The notes beneath the pieces were generated by a model. The model worked only from the letters and a program-made list of their open reading frames with translations. It was not told where the DNA came from and searched no databases. From positions 19,308,725 through 19,372,724 of the forward strand of contig OX579634.1 of the NCBI GenBank assembly GCA_951230915.1: DNA of 64,000 nucleotides. The letters run 5' to 3'. Made by a program: the position numbers and the translations under genes. Below are positions 23,097 through 36,518 of the stretch, piece by piece; the first letter of the stretch is position 1, and every line of letters starts with the position of its first letter. This stretch comes from Antitrichia curtipendula (lineage: Eukaryota > Streptophyta > Bryopsida > Hypnales > Leucodontaceae).

Positions 23097-25640
23097 TGCG
23101 GCTACAAATCAATACGGTGGATACCAAAGAGTGTGGATAGAGAATAACCCACATTCATTTTGAAATTGAACTTTATTACAACTCTCATAACCCTATACTT
23201 CATTATACGACTGCTTTGCAACCAAAACAATGTATCTACTTCATTCTACAACTATTTTGCAACTAAAATATTGTGCTAATGATTTAAAACAGTGACGTAA
23301 GAATTTGGTGCAAATAAAAAAGGTTACAGTCGCAGGATAGTTGTATAGGACACTTAGTCACATTTTAGCTAGTTGTGACAAATACATTTTTTTTTAATAC
23401 CATGACCTACTAACCCACTAACAACGCCAGCTTGTCCGGTTCGACTTATCTTTTCTACAAAACACCAACTGGACAACTAGCTTGATACTTGTTCAATACA
23501 ACCTTAGTTTAAAGTCAGGAGGCAACTCTTTTCAAGATTATTAGTGTTGTGGTGTTGTAGATTAGATGATGGAACATGGATTACGGGAGGGTTCAACCGC
23601 CATCGGTGTGACCATCAAGAGTGTTCACTCTTAGGATGTTATGTGGTGAAATCATAACTTCATTCAATTTATATTGTTTTGCTTTGGTCCTAGATTTTTA
23701 AGGTTGATAATGCAAGATCCTTTACCTATATTCCTATCGATAGTTACGTACATGGAAAAATGTGGGATTGTGTTATTCATGTTTTGTTTTAATCACATTG
23801 AGAGAAATATGAGGGTCCAAGCACATTGTGCCATCTAATAGTCATTAGCCAATTACTTAAATGATTGATGCATGACCCCTTGCCTGCCACTATTTACCCA
23901 ATTAAATTAGTTTTGAACCTAAATGCCTACATTGACAAAAACATGGGCCTTTTGATTTCAAGAATTAGTTAGAATTTAGCCAACTCCATTGGAGTGGTCA
24001 CAAACCTACAATGAGCCTAAATGCTTGCATTGACGGGAATGTCGGCCTTTCAATTTCAAAATTTAGTTAGAATTTTGCCAACTCTATTAGAGCAGTCGCA
24101 TTGAGCCTAAATGCCTAAATTGACAAAAACGTGGATTTTTATTCAAGATTTAGAGTAGGATCAAATAATAATCATTTTAGAATAGGAATAGGGAACCAAT
24201 AGAATTTGCTAATTAAAGAACCATGAGTCAACCTAATAGTGCTCTAAAAGCATTACTATTGACACCGCTCTATAAAGAGCCTATTCCCTTGATAATGAAC
24301 CCAGACAGATGTGAGCGTTTTTATGTCCACCTTTGATATACAAACAAGCACCACTAGACTCTGTGTTTTAATTGTGATTTTTATTCTAGTAGGTGCCTAA
24401 TGTCGATCCAGTGTGCCTTCTAAGCAATAGATCTTTTGTGGTGTACTTCTAAGTGACTAGAAAATGTCAAAGATTATCAAATTCCAACTTAATTTCCTAA
24501 TTTATCCATGAATGTAAACTATTGTATGGTTTTAATAAGAGATTCTTTGGTTCTATTGCAAAAGTTCTAAATTAAAGATTAAGCAAGCCATTTTCCAAAA
24601 CATAAAATTTAGCCCAATCTAATCTTTTAAGTGAGAGTTATGCCAAATAAAATATAGCTCTTTTAAAGACTATTTAATCTTCATCCATCATTTTGTTTAG
24701 CTCCTACTTTTAATTAACTTCAAGTTTTTTACCAACCCTTTAGATGGTAAAGAAAATTCCTATAGTCAAAGCTTCACCATCTAATTAGAACTAAAGAAAT
24801 TTCCAAACAGCTTCAAAGGTTAACAACAACGCCCATGATAATTTCCACAAATTTTCATTGTAAATTTCGACAATTGATTGCTTGGAAGAGTATTTTTTGG
24901 CCTCCAAAAAAATTTGGAACTTTTTGTGGAACCTCTCATGGAATCCTAGTATCCCACAAAAGATGTGCAAGCTCATATTCTTGCTTTGCACATGAGAAAA
25001 ATGAGAATCAAATTTTGCTATCTCTTTTAAACTCTGGTGATCAAAAAATCTTGTACACGAAAGGGAATCTTGACAAACCAATTGCGCCATTAGATTCCTA
25101 ATGTGATTTTCACCTCAAAACATTATACATAGTTTGTGGATGCCTTCTATTGGTCTATCTTGAGTTTTCTTCACTTCTAAGCTAATAATCAGAGTGTCTA
25201 CTATTTTGCAAAATGGAATGGGAAATTGAAACCTCCCTTTGGAAGTTGACTTGAGATTCTCATATATATTTTTTGGACTAATTTAGCTAATATGTGTCAC
25301 ATGCACCACAAGTTTAGGCAATTTGGGAATTTCTACTTAACACACTTATTTTGTACAAATTATGAGTTTTTATCCTATTCACATACAAAATTTAGCTATA
25401 ATAAAAGAAAATACTATATTTAGAACCAAATGCTATATTAGCATGTGACATACCTATTTTGAATTTATACTCTTTGGGGGGATTTTTGTATATAAAATTA
25501 CACTCAAAATTGTAAAAGTTTATTAAAAAAATCATAAATTCCAAGTGATGAAATAGAGACTTACAATAGGTCAAGTCTAGTACCCCCATCAGACCAAGAA
25601 AGCCCCCAGTTAGGTCAAGCTTAGTATCCCTAGATGAATT
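23097..25640. other. Intergenic, no gene seen
   Basis: AT-rich DNA. Two related segments near 23930-23960 and 24015-24130 (AAATGCCTACATTGACAAAA and variants) suggest a diverged local duplication. The longest frames, on both strands at 24791-25101, overlap each other and show no domain. Confidence 0.45.
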
Positions 25641-25650
25641 TAAGTTATAT

Positions 25651-25929
25651 TTGCCTCTAGAAGAACGAACATACAAGTCAACAAAGGAGCCATTTCCCAA
25701 ACCAATTGAAGATTTTTTATTTTTGCCTCCAGAAGAACAAATATATGAGCCAAGGAAGGAGTCAAGTACCCAATTAATCAAAGATTTTATATTTCTAGCC
25801 CCAAAAGAACAAACATACAAGCTAACAAGAGAGCCAACAACCAAGCCTACAAAAGAGCAAATACAAAAGTCCACGGAGGAACCAACTATTGAAAAACTAG
25901 TATTTTTGTCCCAATTACCGAATACTTGA
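25651..25929 (+). repeat. 72-bp tandem repeat with an uninterrupted 24-residue-periodic reading frame
   Basis: Units start at 25651, 25723 and 25795, with a partial fourth near 25867. Because 72 is a multiple of three, a plus-strand frame stays open through all of them and reads as repeats of the form PPEEQxYxxxKEPxxxPIxDFxFL. The frame is also open on the minus strand. The motif is charged and Pro-rich, like repeat regions of cell-wall or seed proteins, but no signal peptide or flanking domain is present, so I call a minisatellite that may be a relic of a repetitive protein gene. Confidence 0.6.
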
Positions 25930-28179
25930 AGACAACTATGTGATGAGGAAGAATAACCCAGGCGTGAAGTTCAAGGTCCCGAACAGAAAACCTTCCAAAT
26001 CAGGAGGTCTAAGGTTCTTAGCCACTAAGAACCAGATCACTATTGATTTACTTGGAGAACTACCAGATTTTGCGACCAAGCCATGACTTAATGTTGGAAT
26101 GCCAATTTGCCTAACATGAGACATAATGTTTTGATCTTTAGTTTTGGTTTCTTAACTTTTTGCTTGAGTAATCTTATTGGTCTTCATTTTTGGTTGTCAT
26201 AGCCAAAACTGACCATAATTATTAATTCATTTGATTTGGTTAGCATTTGCAACTAGGAAATTTCAAAGTAGAAACTGACAATAAAGATCAATTGCTTGGA
26301 AGGCATAAGTGGTTTGTACATTTAAACACCCATTAGGATTTTTATACAACAAAGTGACTTAGAGCTTGGTTGTGTTTGTGTTATTCCAAGGTTGGGAATA
26401 AATCGCCCATATTCTCCTTAACCAATCAAAACACGTCATTGTGCGAAAACTCTCATGCATTGACATTATGTCTAGATTAGTTGGGTTCTGTGCATTGGCT
26501 AATGTTTCTAGGAAAATCATGCTAGACATAATGTTTTGTTGTTGTTTCACTTTGTAGCCACATGAGAGCAATTTTCTAGTTGATATTTCTGAATGTTCTG
26601 GAAAGCCCGCATTTAGGATCATGGTATTATTCATCTAAGAGAAGTGTACCTTACTAGGGCGGATTGCACCAACAATTTGATTCTCTCAACTTGCTCAAGA
26701 TTATTAGTTGTCCATAAGAATTTTTTTGTGGTAATAAAATGTTCTAGAAAGTCTTATTTGACAAGAAGCTTGTTGGTGTCTCTTCCTTTGGATTGTCATT
26801 TCTTTGCTTTGGAAATTGTACAACAATTAGACTACCTAGAACAAACCCCGAAACTTTTTGTTTTGGATTTCTTAAATATATACTGAGCATTTTGAAGAAC
26901 TAATTGAGAAGGAAGTTAGATGTTTAAAGTGACTTGATTATGGTATTAGTTCTATGCAACATTATAGGATCAATGTGTGCTTATCATTTTAATAGAGCAG
27001 ATCTATTCCCATGACCATTGTGCATGGAGATTGTATAAGAAAATTGAGGAGTTGGAGAGACTAATTTCAATACAAAATTAGCACAAAACCATTTCAAACC
27101 AGGATTTATTTGACATGTGAATAGTGAGTATGTCAAATGACACACCAAAAGCACCAATCGTGACCTCATTTACACTTATATAGCAATTCAATTGCATAAC
27201 TTCATTTTGAGGCTTTGGTTATGTCTATTCACAATTTCACACACAAAACACCCCACATTCAATAATATAAAAATATAAAAATAAAATACCAAATATTGCC
27301 TAAATTATTTTTGATGTAAAGGTCATCACTGCAATTTATAAATTAATTAAAAGTTTAAATTAAAAATTTTAATTTTAAAAATGCTATTTAAATTTTAAAA
27401 ATGTTATTTAAAATTTAAAACTATAATAAATAAATTATTTATTTATTTTTAATTTCATAAATTTATAAATTTATAAATAAATTATACTTTTGTCAATTTA
27501 GAATCTTAAAATCTTAAAATCTAAACTGAAGTACTTAAACTACTAAAAAAATATAGTAGTTTCAAAAACAAGGTTGTTCTTCTCAAGCAAAGTTTGGATT
27601 TTCCATTAAGATGTACCTTAATATTTTATTGCATTGTGATAGATGTTTATCTTTTGTAATTATTTAATTCAAAATAGATCCAGAAATTTGAAAATTCATT
27701 TATAATTTAATAAAAAAATTGTGACATTTAAAATTATTAATAATTAAGCATAAATGAAAACTCTAAAACTAAAGTCTATGAATTTAAAGAAATTTGGAAT
27801 TTCATCATAAGAAATTTTGTTATCCAAATTTCCCTCTTCCGATTTTTCTTCCAAAATAAATCTTGATTTGATACAAAATCTTTTTTTGACCATAAGGAAT
27901 ATTATATTGTGGTATATTTATAATAAATTTGTAAATTATAATTGACAAGTTATAAATATCAAAATTTAAATCAAACATATTCATAATCCAATGGCTCACT
28001 AGGAAATTGTATCCATAGTCTAAGGTTTATGTCGTCTCAATGATGAGGGCACATGTGCGAAAGTGCATTAACAACATGAAATTCACGCTATTCCTTGAAA
28101 TTAGTTATGACAACAATTTTATTGAAAATTTGTTACTCCAAATCCAGTACTGTCCCAAGCCTCTTGTCAATTGTCACGA
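25930..28179. other. Intergenic, strongly AT-rich toward its end
   Basis: No gene is supported. GACATAATGTTTTG occurs twice (near 26121 and 26527) within otherwise unlike sequence. From 27200 to 27960 the DNA is nearly all A and T, with ATTTAAAATTTTAAA-type runs. Confidence 0.45.
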
Positions 28180-30925
28180 ATAGCACAAAAAGTAATAAAG
28201 CCTTGGATTATTTTATTTATTTTAATAAAAAAATTAATTTATAAAATATAAAGTATCATCATACTAATCATAAATAATATGAATTAATATTATAATTCCA
28301 ATATAATAGTCAATTTTAAATTTTGAAATATTAATTAATATTTTGATTTTTTAATAGATTTTTAAACGTTTAATTTTTTACCTCTAAAATTTAAAATTCA
28401 AAAAGATTTAAAAGTAAATTTTGTACATATGCAAATTATTTACATTTAAGTTGATCAATTTAATTTCAATTTTTTATACATTGGATATTGTCTTTTCAAA
28501 TCATAGTATCTTTTAATTATTGTCTATTATGGTGTATGTATAGTATATTATAGTATAACCACAATGTATACATATGTCGAGGCAGTTACTACCTCTTTTG
28601 AGGTGATAGTGATAATGCCTATTTTGTGTAAAACTATTGACAAGCCTAATAGTTTGGTAGTTACTAGTTAGGGAATAATTTTTGTACACGCGGCATGCAA
28701 CCATTGGACAAAAATAACTTCAAATGACCTACATTGAAACATTCAATCTTTGAATTTACTTCCTTCCTCCTCAATTCCTTTCTTCTTGCACAAAATCCTA
28801 AATTACATTAAGAAAATCAATTCTACAAAAAATACAGCAACAACAACAACAATTTAATGAGAGACTATAATTTACTCTTCATAGTCCCGCAATCATCACT
28901 TTGGAGTTTGGACCTCCTACTACACTACTTCAATCAAACCACAATAAATATGTAGCCAACACTTCCATCTTCAACATTACAAAAAATATGAGGCCTCAAC
29001 AAGGCCGTGAGTGCTGATTTTCGGGACCCGCGGGTGATATTACGGAAAAAAAATAAAAATAAAAAAATCTTTTTTTTTTGAGAAAAAATAACTTTTTTTT
29101 TTTTTTTTTTTCCCCTCCGGAAATTTTTTTTTAAGTGACGTCACGCTGACGTGGCGCTGACGTCAGCGCTGGCGTGGAACTTCGACCACGTCAGAATTTC
29201 AGTTTCTGAATTTATTTTTTTTGAAAAAAACTCCGTAGTATCACTACGGGGTCCAGGCTTAACGGCCTTCCGGAGGCCTCATATTTTTTGTAATGAGTGC
29301 AAATGTTGTTTTTAAATGCAAGTTAGCAATCATACTTCTTTGTGTTTTCAAATGCAAGTGTCTTCTTTGAGATTTGTCTCTCTGTCAAGTATCAAATTCT
29401 ATCCACAGGGAATTCCTTAAAGAGCTTGGTTGATGTTCCGTTTTAAAATTACAACTTTTAGTTGTGCACCTAGGCAGGCATTCCACTTGGTGAAAATTAT
29501 GTATAATAGAAAATAATGTTTGATGGAATCTGCTTCAATTTGGATACTCGTGTTGTGATCTTGGAATTTTTGCATGTGAAGCCCTTAGTTTGCACATATT
29601 GTCAATTTTGCATTTATAGATAGGAAGATTAATTGAAGCAACTTCATTATTAACTTTTCAATCAATTGTCATTAATTAGCTTATCTTTGAGAATTTCTTT
29701 CAAACATTGGTACTGTAACCGCAATTTGCCAAGTTTCAAGTTCTTCATAAAGAATATCAAAATCAGCTTTAGTTATCATGTACAAATTGTAATTCCACAC
29801 TGCCACACATTGCCACACTTGATCTAAATAGTGTCACAAGTGTTGACTATTTCCTCCAACAACTTCTTCACCTCGTGGACGGATTCAATACAATTATTGT
29901 GACCTTCACTTGCAATTTTGAAAGGTAGGTAGATGATTTGAAGAAATGGAGCACCTTGCACCAATGCCTTTTAAAAGTCAAATTGCACGGCCCTATGGTT
30001 ATTGTTTTCTTTTTGAATCACATGGTTGTTGATTTTTCAAAAGGGAGGATATTGTGTGTTTTTTGAATCGCACCGCTATTTCAAAGGAGTCAAGGTGGTG
30101 CTCCTTATCTCTTTTCATAAAATAGTGAAAACAGTGTAATTGAGCTTATCTTGCCATTTGGTATTGCATACTATTAGGAAATGTATTTATAAAATAGTTG
30201 TTGAATTACATTGGTTCATTAGGTATTATGTCTTTTTAGTTATTAAATTATATCCTTTACCTCTCACTTGAGGATGTTGAAAACATCTGCCTTCTTGGTG
30301 TAGAATTTGTGTTTATAGATATAAAGATGTTTATGAAGGTGTGATGAAGTCTCAATTGGAAAAAAAGCAACTTATAAAAAATATTACAGAAAATTGAAAT
30401 AAAAATGATTCCAATTGAAATGGTTGAATTGTCAATGAGATTGCAATATACAAGTTATTACAACATTGTTGTGCACTTTTCATAAAAAATTATTTGCCCA
30501 CAACATACAAAAATGACTCAAATTCACATATACCATTACTTTATCATGGCACAAGAAGGTTCAACACCTTGAGGTGCATAGCCATGTGAGTCATGTGGAT
30601 GGTGATTCTTTCTTTTAAGTAATAATAAATATCGCTTGAAATTTAGAAGATTATTCATATAGCATTGGGTTTGAAAAAACCTTGCAATTGGTTCATGCAA
30701 GTGGAATGGCATATGCCTACAAACTTGTATGATCAAGTGCGGGAATAGGAACCTTGTGGCACTTGGAGGTGACCTTCATTCCCGTTGACTAGAACTTTGT
30801 TTAATAGAGAAGGATGTTTATTCCTTGTAGAATATGTGAGCAATGAGTGGATTTGGAGATGGGAGTATTTTGTAAGTGGTTAAATATATATAATGATTTT
30901 ATATTGTGTAAGTTTTGCTTGGAAG
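28180..30925 (-). repeat. Dispersed repeat, copy B (inverted relative to 2565-3660), interrupted
   Basis: Reverse-complement matches to copy A run at about 28180-28530 and 30180-30925, in the order expected. The 1.65 kb between (28530-30180) is absent from copy A and contains the MITE at 28975-29295 plus AT-rich sequence of unknown origin, so it is either a later insertion or a part deleted from copy A. The repeat has no coding domain. Confidence 0.55.
28975..29295. mobile_element. 321-bp MITE with perfect 23-bp ends and ACGT-rich core
   Basis: The left end CATTACAAAAAATATGAGGC and the right end GCCTCATATTTTTTGTAATG are exact reverse complements, and the match runs to 23 bp. Inverted similarity then resumes inward (GGGACCCGCGGGTGATATTA against TAGTATCACTACGGGGTCC), giving arms of about 70 bp. 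The core is CG-rich and holds repeated TGACGTCA/TGACGTGG motifs at 29135-29200, the kind of site bound by plant bZIP factors. No frame is present. The outermost bases may include the target-site duplication, so the superfamily is open. Confidence 0.78.
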
Positions 30926-32163
30926 AACACAACCTTGACATGTGTATGTGATTATGTTTTGAGCTTGAATACAAGCAAGTTAGGTATACTTCACTAAATT
31001 ATGTAAGTTGAATTTGACCCAAAATACCAATATATGGTCACAAGATTGGCTAAAATACATCTCAAAGTTCCTTTAATTTTCTCAAACGAAAAAACTTGCC
31101 ATTTGATATAATGCCTAGTTTCATAGTTTTTACAGATTTTCAATGCAATTGTTTATCTTGTCAAATTTGGATTTCAAAACATTTCAAAAACACCACTACC
31201 AGTACTTTCTAATTATTTTTAGGGATTAGAGTCTTCTCTAGGATATTAATGTCACTGTATAACCTCTACTTTCTGTACAATGTGGTTTGAGCTAAACCCC
31301 ACATTTGATCATGTTTTTGAAAGAAAATTTAATATCCTCTACTTTACAAGTTAGAATTATGTAAAGATTTTTATATAATCATTAGTACATTCCTACCATT
31401 AAGTCCTTCCAATAATATAAAAGTACCCTTATCAACTATGTTGTTTAATAATTTAGGGTGGAATTACAAATATAAATAAATAAAACTATTGTCTAAATTT
31501 AAAAAGGTTGAGGTATTTATAGTATAATTTACTTACATTTATCTTGCAAAGTTAGTGCATTGATTCTTTTGATTTTGAATTAATGCAATTTTATGTTTGA
31601 TAATTATATCATGATTTATTCAATTTAAAGATCTTAATGTTCAAAGATATTATTTTGTATAAAAATTATAGCCTTAAAATCTTAAATTAATATTCATTTA
31701 TCTAAATTGAGGTACATATTATATTATTAGAAATTAACAATAATTTGCTTGCAATATTCAATTAATAGAAAAATCCATGAAAAGAGGGTGTACATCATTG
31801 ACAAGTAATCAGTATGATGTTGTACAACATGGACAGGTTAATACTAAAGTTTTGCTTAAAGTATTTTTTGAAATTGAAAAATGTATTAATCCATTAACTA
31901 TTCAAAATGATGATTTGTTATATTTATATTTATATTGTATATTTAAAATTATATTCATCCCAATGCATACATTAGAAATTAAGGAATTTAACTAATAGAA
32001 TGTTGAATTTATTTAAAATATAATAAATTAATAATTAGAATTAAATTCAATACTAATGATATGAAAGTAGTTTTGTCATACATAGAAACATCATTTTTTA
32101 TCAACAACATCAAGACATTTAAACCAAAAAGTGAATAATAAAAAATATTATATTCTATATTTC

Positions 32164-35100
32164 ATGATATTTCTTTTAGTTTTTATTTTCTCTATTGAAG
32201 CCTACTATCATGTTACATTCAAAGATCAAATTGAACAAGTTATTATATTTCCACTCTATTCAACTTCTCCACGTTACAATTTTAGGAGAGATTACTTAAC
32301 AAATGTACCAATAATACATAACATTACAACAATTGACCAACACAATAAAATTCGAGAAATTAAAACTATAACAAGATCTGAGAAGTATTTTCCAATAAAA
32401 TTGGGCGGTGGATTTACACACTTAAACTAGTTAGTATTGATACAAAATATATAGTGTGCTTTGCTTTAGATAATAAATATATTTAAATAAGAATATATAA
32501 AAATTTAAATAAAAATCATTTTTTGCACGTAACATCAAAAAATTGTTGGTGACTGTACTACTAACAAAATGTCATTTTTCTAATGATATCATATTTATTT
32601 TTGTAAGCTTTGGAAAATTTTGATAGGTCTTTTTGAATTTTGTAGTGATGTTGGATATTATATAAAGATGACAGTTGGTCAAGCAAAGAAAGTATACAAT
32701 TTTTACATTGACACCGGAAGCCAACTTATATGGCTTTTTTGCAATTGGCCTCAAGACACAAATAACCTTCAACTAATGGTAGGACTATTTTATATTCTAT
32801 ATAGTAAATCAAATGTATTTCAATGATATAGATTTCAAAATTTAACTAACAATGAATTTGTTTTATTTTAACATTTGTTGTTAATAGAACTCATTTGATA
32901 CTTGAATGGTAAGGAATGAATCAATGATTTTCATAGGAAATATATTAATTTAAAAATATCTTTGATGCTGTAATTAAAGATTTGTAATTAAAAAAAGCTA
33001 AATTTTTTTGTACAATTTAATTTTAAAATCAAACAAATTACAAGATATATGAATTCTAGTTGTTTCCAAATTTCCATATAAAATCATAAACTATATATAT
33101 TTATAAAGAAAACTCTATCAAATTTTAATATTTAGAAATTAAGGCAATGATTTGTAATAATGGATAGGCTTTGGCAAAAATTGATTCTAACTTTTAATTT
33201 TTAATTTTTGATAATTGAAGTAAACCAAGAAAATTAAGTGTAACAAGCTATATTCTACTACAATTTGATTTTTTTAATAAAATCTGAAAACTCAAAGCTC
33301 TATGGGTTAGAATCCAAATTACATGTGTATATTTATTTTCATCTTCTTCTTTAAAAGATTTAAAAGATTTAAATATAAAATTTTAAAAAACATTATAGCC
33401 TTCAATTGGCCAAAGTCTCAAAATTATTCTAAAGTATAATATTATTCGAATTGATATGATTTAATGTACATATTTCACTTTCAAAAAGAAATCATAATAA
33501 TTTATTTTTTCTATCCAAATTCTGAAAAATTCAACATCTATAGAAAATTGTCAATTCACATATGAAAACTATAAAAATCTATCAATTAATTATGTATGGA
33601 ATAACAACTAAATTTAGCTTTGAGGTGGTAGTTGAACTTAGATATAATTGCAAAAGGACATTTTGGGTATTATTTATTTAATTTGCATATCCAACCAAGG
33701 ATCTTGTATGAGAATATTTGGAAGAAAATTCAAAAACTTTGATTATATAAATTGCAAGATAGAAGTGCTTGAAGTGAAGAAAAAAGATTTTTGCACCTAG
33801 CCTAACTACATTAAAAAGCTTTGAAACCTCTTAGTTTAAAAATTTTATACTGAAATTTTTATATTAAAAATTTTAAGTTGAAGAATTAAATTGAGAATTC
33901 AAGGAAAAAGAAACTTGATTTTTATTCTTTAAAGAGTTGAGGTTGAAGTAGGTATGAGATAGAAGGAAAAACTAAATGGTTAATAGCTCCAAGATGAAAT
34001 TTAAACACACTAATCTCAAAAGTGAGATTATTCTAGTAAGCTAAACTTTTCTTTTAGTATGAAAACCATTGCAAGAAACACTTGTCCTATTTTTTGTCAC
34101 AATTGCAGTGATGTTGTTATCATCTGCTATAACTTTTGAAGCACAAGTCCAATGAATATGAAATTTTTTATTGGAGATGTCTAACTTGATGGTAATCAAA
34201 TTTTTTATTTTTTGGAAATAAAAAGAAATCATTTTACATTTTAAAATCAATTTTGTTAATTTGTCACACTTGGAGGTATAGGGATTTTCACTATGTTTGG
34301 TATATGTAAATTGAATGATTTGGAGTTGAAATTTTGGTGTAATGTGACCACACTAGGTGAGCATATGTCTATCAAGGGGAATTTTAAAATATATTATTTT
34401 ATATCCTCTAGGTCCATCCAAATAGGACTACCTTGCACAAGCACTTCTGAACATTGATGATGGTGTCAACTTCACTTTTTTTGTGAAATTTGATCACCAT
34501 CAAGTCCTTACAAATGGCCAATTTTTAGAAAGGGTGAGATCATGATTTTCTATTTATTATTAGTTCTTAATTCTTTGTTTCTATTTTTTGTGAAAATTTG
34601 TCTTTTTTTTTATAATATTGTTTTAGTACTCGCAAGTAGTCCATAATACTTGCAACGGTACTTTTAGACGTCGATTTTTTACAATCAATGGCTGAGATTG
34701 TTTTGCTACGTAGTATTCATAGTACTAATATTTAAATAAACCATGAAAAACTTTAATATTGAAAGTTTATAAAATTTTAGTCTAAAAATGGATATTAGGC
34801 ATCTAATTTATACCATTTCCATTCCTTTTTTACAAATAAACAAAATGAAACCTAAAGTACAAGCATTTACAATACCTTTAAAGATAAATAAACTAAAAAA
34901 AATGTATGCCATTCTTTTAAATATAGAAATCTAAAAGTTTTTGTTTCTATTTTATATTAATTTTTTAATATATATTCAATCTTAAAATAGAAAACTTAAT
35001 TTAATTGTTACTCCATACATAATTGATTGATAAATTTTTGTAGTTTTCATGTGTTAAATATGATTTTCTATAAATGTTGAATTTTCAGAATTTTGATTAG

Positions 35101-36446
35101 AAAAGTAAATTTATTATAATGTTTAAAAGTGAAATATGTACACTAAATCATATCAATTAGTATAATATTATACTTTTGGAAATTTGGAAATTTTAAAACT
35201 TTATGATTAATTATTATATTTTTTATTATCATAAACAGGATGTAATTTTTTAATATTATTTAAAAAAACAGGATGTAATTTTTTCCTTTCTTTTTTATCA
35301 TTGGCTAATTTTTATATTTCTTTAAAGCATCCTAAATGATTTACTTAAACTTCTATAGATGGATGTTGCAAGAAAGTTTTGTATAGTGGGAGGCCCCCTC
35401 CCACTGCGTTAAGCACGTGGGAGTGCCTCGGTAATAGTGCCTGGCACTATTATCGCGCCTTGGTGCTGTAATAGTGCCGGGCACTATTACCAGGGCGTTA
35501 TGCCTCATAATGAGGTGAGTTTTCTTAAGGCCCTTGCCTCCAGAGTGCTTAACGTTCTATTTCTTGTCCTAGAAACCTAGACCTCCATGAGTGGTGATAT
35601 TTTGGATATAAGTTTTGCAATGTACCGGTACTTTCAAGGGTCCAATATTTGTAACTCACATGCATAGGAGTATTGCACACTTAGCAAAATTTGTTGATTT
35701 TTTTCAAGAATACTTTGTTGTGATAAACAATCCTTTACATGATGTCTATTATTTTGTCATTGGATGTGGGAGCTACTACCATTTTAGCCCCCCAAAATTA
35801 AAAGTTTAAAATTGGAATACAATGTCATTTGCTAGGATTCGATAAACCAATGAAGAATTTATTATAAAAATGATAACATCTCATGTGTTCAAAGTGGGAT
35901 TGTGTGATAAACTATGATTGCATGGGTTATAGGATATTTTTACTTTAGACATGTCTAACTGATTCACATTGAGCCTCTTTAAGTTGGAAAAAAAATGAAA
36001 TTATTTTTTATATTATTTTTTTTAAATACCAAAATCAAAAAAATTATTTTCTTGAATTTTTTCATAATTTTTTCTGTGAATTATTAAAATTTACGTTTAA
36101 AGATTTAGAAATATAATATTTAAGATAATAATATTTCTCCTGAAAATTTTCCTACATAATCTTATAATACTCTTTACGCTACCTTATCAAGGGGCTAGGG
36201 TTGCCAAAAAAAATTCTAAAAATATAAGACAAAATATTGTGTTATTATTTTCAGTATTTTGTAAGGAAAAATAATCTTTCCACTTGTAGGCATTGCCTAA
36301 ATCCCATTTACCAACTTTCATTAATTATTTGACAACTCAATATAGTATTCCATTTGGCAACAACTTTGCAAGTACCTCTTACAATATCTAAGATAAGGGG
36401 AAAAAAAAGTCTACTTTTGATAACTTTGGCATCTCAAAATTATTGC

Positions 36447-36518
<72 letters not shown>

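Noticed and set aside
34411..34530. Possible extra protease exon (CTAGGTCCATCC...)
   Set aside because: The frame stops at once and the nine other exons already give an uninterrupted, phase-consistent protein.
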